Below are positions 60,930 to 64,000 of a DNA stretch of 64,000 nucleotides, piece after piece (within the stretch, counting starts at the first letter, position 1; each line of letters begins with the position of its first letter). The translations under genes and the position numbers were made by a program. The notes under the pieces were generated by a model. That model did no database searches, had not been told where the DNA came from, and saw only the letters and a program-made list of their open reading frames with translations. Origin of the DNA: Lutjanus erythropterus (taxonomy: Eukaryota; Chordata; Actinopteri; Lutjaniformes; Lutjanidae); NCBI GenBank assembly GCA_020091685.1, contig CM034603.1, forward strand, positions 15,772,596-15,836,595, read 5' to 3'.

Positions 60930-61082
60930 CGTTTTCATCTGCGCCTCCTGTCTCTGCTGGACTCTGCTCATCCTCAGGGGCTTCAGGATAGATGATGGCT
61001 GTGTCTCCCTGCTGGAGAATCTCCTCCACTAGAGAGTCCTTCACCTCTTCGTCCTCCTCTTCTGACACACACTCTTCTTTCA
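60930..61082 (-). CDS. zeb1: zeb1 coding exon equivalent to human exon 4 (acidic N-terminal part)
   Basis: First zeb1 exon in the window. ZEB1 is a nuclear zinc-finger/homeodomain repressor that binds E-boxes and drives epithelial-mesenchymal transition. On the minus strand a TTTTGTAG acceptor precedes the exon and a GTAACG donor follows it. It is 153 nt long, entering two bases into a codon and leaving after the first base of a glycine codon. The peptide opens KEECVSEEEDEE and contains ILQQGDTAIIYPEAPEDEQ, closely resembling the human ZEB1 segment that precedes the first zinc finger. It is acidic and has no folded domain that I recognise. Exons 1-3, including the start codon, are not in the window, so this gene is 5'-truncated here. 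Whether this is zeb1a or zeb1b cannot be decided from the sequence alone. Confidence 0.93.
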
Positions 61083-62947
61083 CTACAAAACACAAACACA
61101 TACACAGTTAGACAGGTTAAGTCTATCTTTGAAAAGACAGTACAGGTTTCTTTCCCTGGGACAACAAGTATCCGTCCCACTGATAATGTAGATCATTTGT
61201 TATTTCTATGCTTGGATTTCACAAACCTCAACCATCATTTTCAGCCTCCTTTTTCAGAGGATAAAGAGCTGATACTGTATTTTCACCCTCTAAAGAATCT
61301 CTTGACTGACTACAGCAGCAGCTGAATGTGATGCTGTTTTGCAGGATCACCACTAGAGAGCAGCAGAAAGCTTCTTAACAATTACCTCAAGTTCCTCCAG
61401 TCCTCAAGTTCCTCCCAATCTGCAAGTTATTTTTGTAAAATCAAAGCCTAATACAATTTTACAAACTAGATGAAAAAACATTTTTTGACATTTAATTTTT
61501 CAACCAAATGGAAAAACCTTTAAGGTTATTTTATTAAAAATCCTGGTGGCTTCCCCATAAGCAAATATTCCACCCATCCATTGTAGATGTTTTGAAAGTA
61601 CAGAGTTCAGTGTTGTGAGGAAATATGAATGAAGTCAAGAGGGCAGAGTTAAAGTTAGAATTCATGAGGTTTTGATAGCTAGATATTCACCAAACATTTA
61701 AGACCCTTAAAAGCCACGAGTAGTCACTAAACTTTCCCAAAATCCAAGAAGAAAAAAGGTGAAAAGCTCATTCAACTAAAGACCACTCCAATGATTCAGC
61801 TCCAGTGACTCTTCTAGACCCAATTTCTGCACAAATTCAAGGGTAAACATTTTCAAAACCACACAAGAAAACACCTCACAGATTTGTCCATGACCCTCTC
61901 AACTACAAAATTACTTAGCTGGTTAAAAGAAAACAACCAAAATTGCTCTTTGTGTAATAGCTGTACAGTATGTGCAGAGATCCATGACCAGTGGGACAAT
62001 ATCTGCTAAAAAAAAAAAAAACTCACTTAGGAACCAGCACTGAGTCCTGCTTCAGGAATAAAATAATTCTTCTATCATGATTATTCTAGTGCCTAACTTG
62101 TATATTTTGATACCACAGCAGCAGGATTGTCCTGATGTTTGAATTCACTTAGAACGGCTGGTTTTCTGTTAAAGAGGCAGTATGTGTTTCTCTGTAACCA
62201 TTATGAGCCTTACAAGGAATAATTAAACAGTCCATTAGTTATTTAGTTGACTGAAAGAAAATAATCACAAACTATTTTGATAATCATTTAATTGTACAGT
62301 AACTTATCATGCACAAATGACAGAAAATCCTGTTTTCAGTCTGTCAAGTTTTGAGACTTACTGCTTTTTTCAAGTTCAAAGGAAAAAATAGTTTATATTT
62401 TAAAAAAAAACTATTCATTGTAGCCCTACGACACAGATTAGAAGACAATGAAAGAGAGGCTGAGATCTTGTTTCTATTATTGATCAAGCTCCATAAATAC
62501 TGGATCCTACATTTCCCATAATGCAACTGGACAGTGTCTTTCATTTCATCTTTCGTGCTGTATTTTTTTTAAAACTTCTTTAGTCCCAACATGTTTTATC
62601 CTTGATGTAAAGCACCTTGTAACATTGGTTTGAAATGTTGCTCTCTTATCTCTTTGGCTTGAACAGAATTTCATCACATGTAGTCGATGACCAGCTGCTC
62701 TGATGTCTGTTGCCTTGTTTAAGATCTGCTGTTGTGTTATATAATAATCTTTATGACAACAGTAGTAAAGTATCTGAGGCAGAGACGTTACCTCACTTTG
62801 TGTGTGTAAAAACACTGATAGGACCCAGCAGAGAGGTGAAACTGGGACCAGCGTTGCCATGGAGATCAAGCATTTAAAATGCAGGCAGGACCGGTGCCAA
62901 AGGCCACGCCTCTTCCTGCTGAGCGTTGTCAGGGACAGGTGCAGCTG

Positions 62948-62982
<35 letters not shown>

Positions 62983-64000
62983 CTTCATAAAGTAGAGGCG
63001 GGACCAGGCCGAGCCCTGGTAAGCCTCATTTTAAACACAGATCTCTGCTTCCCATGACCTCATCCACAAGCTTTCCAAATCTCTCTTTCTCCCCTCAGAG
63101 ACACACTCATCTACCTTTCATGCTTCTTTCTCGCAACTCATCCCTCTTCCTTTCTCTCTCTTACCTTACTTGTCTGCCTCTCTCTATCATTCTTTGTCCA
63201 CATCTCTACCTCTTTTTGTTTTTTTGCTTTTCTCCTTCTCCTTTTTCCCTTTCTTGTCGTCTGTTCTCCTATAGTATGTTCATACTAAGCTGTCTACGGT
63301 GCTCAGTAAAGAGCGTCTGTCACATGCGTTTTGGCAGTGCTTCAGGTCCAACATTCAATCACTAGTTAAATGTGTAAAATGGAAAAAAATATAGACTCAC
63401 ACCTTTGTACAAATGGAACAGTTATGCTTCTGTTTCAATCAATCCATCATACACCTGCAGGGTTCAACATTAATACTTATTATCAAATAATAAAGACTTA
63501 AGTTAATAGTAATGTTTAATCTAGGGCTGCAGTGTCTATAAAATGTCAGAAAATAGTAAAAATAAAAAAAACATCCATGGTAATATGTTCAAATGTCTTA
63601 CTCTGTCAGTCTAAAATCCAAAGATATTCAGTTTAATATAACACTATAATACATTTTTAAAAGTTGAAAATATTTGAGAGGCTGAACTGTTTTCATTTTC
63701 TGCCATTTTTGCAAGAAAAATTACTTCAGCAAGTAATTAATTATCAAAATACTTCAATTGTTTTTCATCAAGTGAGTTGCCATATTCATTTGCCAAGCAC
63801 GGCGTTTTATTTGCCACGAGCAAGCCATAATGTTGAGCCCTGACGTGAGACAGATGAGTGAAAACCTGCAAGAAAAGCAACAAATCCTTCACCTTAAAAC
63901 ATTGAAGCTAGGACTGGAAAATGCTTTTTGCTATAAAAAAATACTTAAATAGTTAATCAATGATCAAAATGCTTGCCAAATAATTTTCTGTCAATCAATT
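61083..64000 (-). other. Part of zeb1 intron 3 (no exon seen)
   Basis: Sequence upstream of zeb1 exon 4. I find no frame resembling ZEB1 exons 1-3. It holds a GT microsatellite at 62,947-62,982 and a pyrimidine-rich stretch at about 63,060-63,265 (CT-rich with TTTCTC runs). The rest is AT-rich intronic sequence without recognisable structure. Confidence 0.7.
62947..62982. repeat. (GT)n microsatellite
   Basis: An almost perfect GT dinucleotide run of about 36 bases with a single GC interruption near its start, in zeb1 intron 3. Confidence 0.95.

Noticed and set aside
62546-62869. Candidate for zeb1 exon 3 upstream of exon 4
   Set aside because: The peptide shows no similarity to the acidic ZEB1 exon 2/3 region and lacks well-placed splice sites.

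Overview
The window is vertebrate nuclear DNA, most likely from a ray-finned fish. It is AT-rich and almost free of coding sequence, with spliced exons bounded by GT/AG, CA/TA microsatellites, and teleost-type mobile elements (Tc1-like transposon, Ty3/Gypsy LTRs, several LINEs, a tRNA-like SINE). No operons, CRISPR arrays or bacterial-style genes are present.

The only host gene I can support is zeb1, on the minus strand between 61,082 and about 48,915. Six coding exons fit together in phase and correspond to human ZEB1 exons 4-9. They encode an N-terminal zinc-finger cluster, a long central part with a homeodomain-like segment and CtBP-binding motifs, a C-terminal zinc-finger cluster and an acidic tail. 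Exons 1-3 and the promoter lie beyond position 64,000. The 3'UTR of about 3.2 kb carries twelve seed matches to the miR-200 family and two to miR-205, so the ZEB/miR-200 mutual-repression circuit can be read from this DNA. The same UTR holds a diverged tandem repeat of about 75 bp.

Positions 1 to 48,900, downstream of zeb1, form a gene desert filled with transposon relics. The most unusual is at 6.7-9.9 kb: a decayed protein-primed family-B DNA polymerase of the Maverick/Polinton or adintovirus type, with exonuclease and polymerase motifs in order, followed by part of a second copy. Others are two solo LTRs with perfect 5-bp target-site duplications (31.9 and 39.9 kb), a Ty3/Gypsy pol fragment with an LTR-like flank (28-29.5 kb), an internally deleted Tc1-like element (47.9-48.6 kb), several LINE fragments and a SINE. 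The zeb1 introns hold a further Gypsy LTR related to the one at 29 kb, a LINE tail, a short interspersed repeat and CA/GT microsatellites.

All calls come from reading the sequence and recalling families; no database search was run. The large unannotated blocks may contain conserved regulatory elements that a single sequence cannot reveal.
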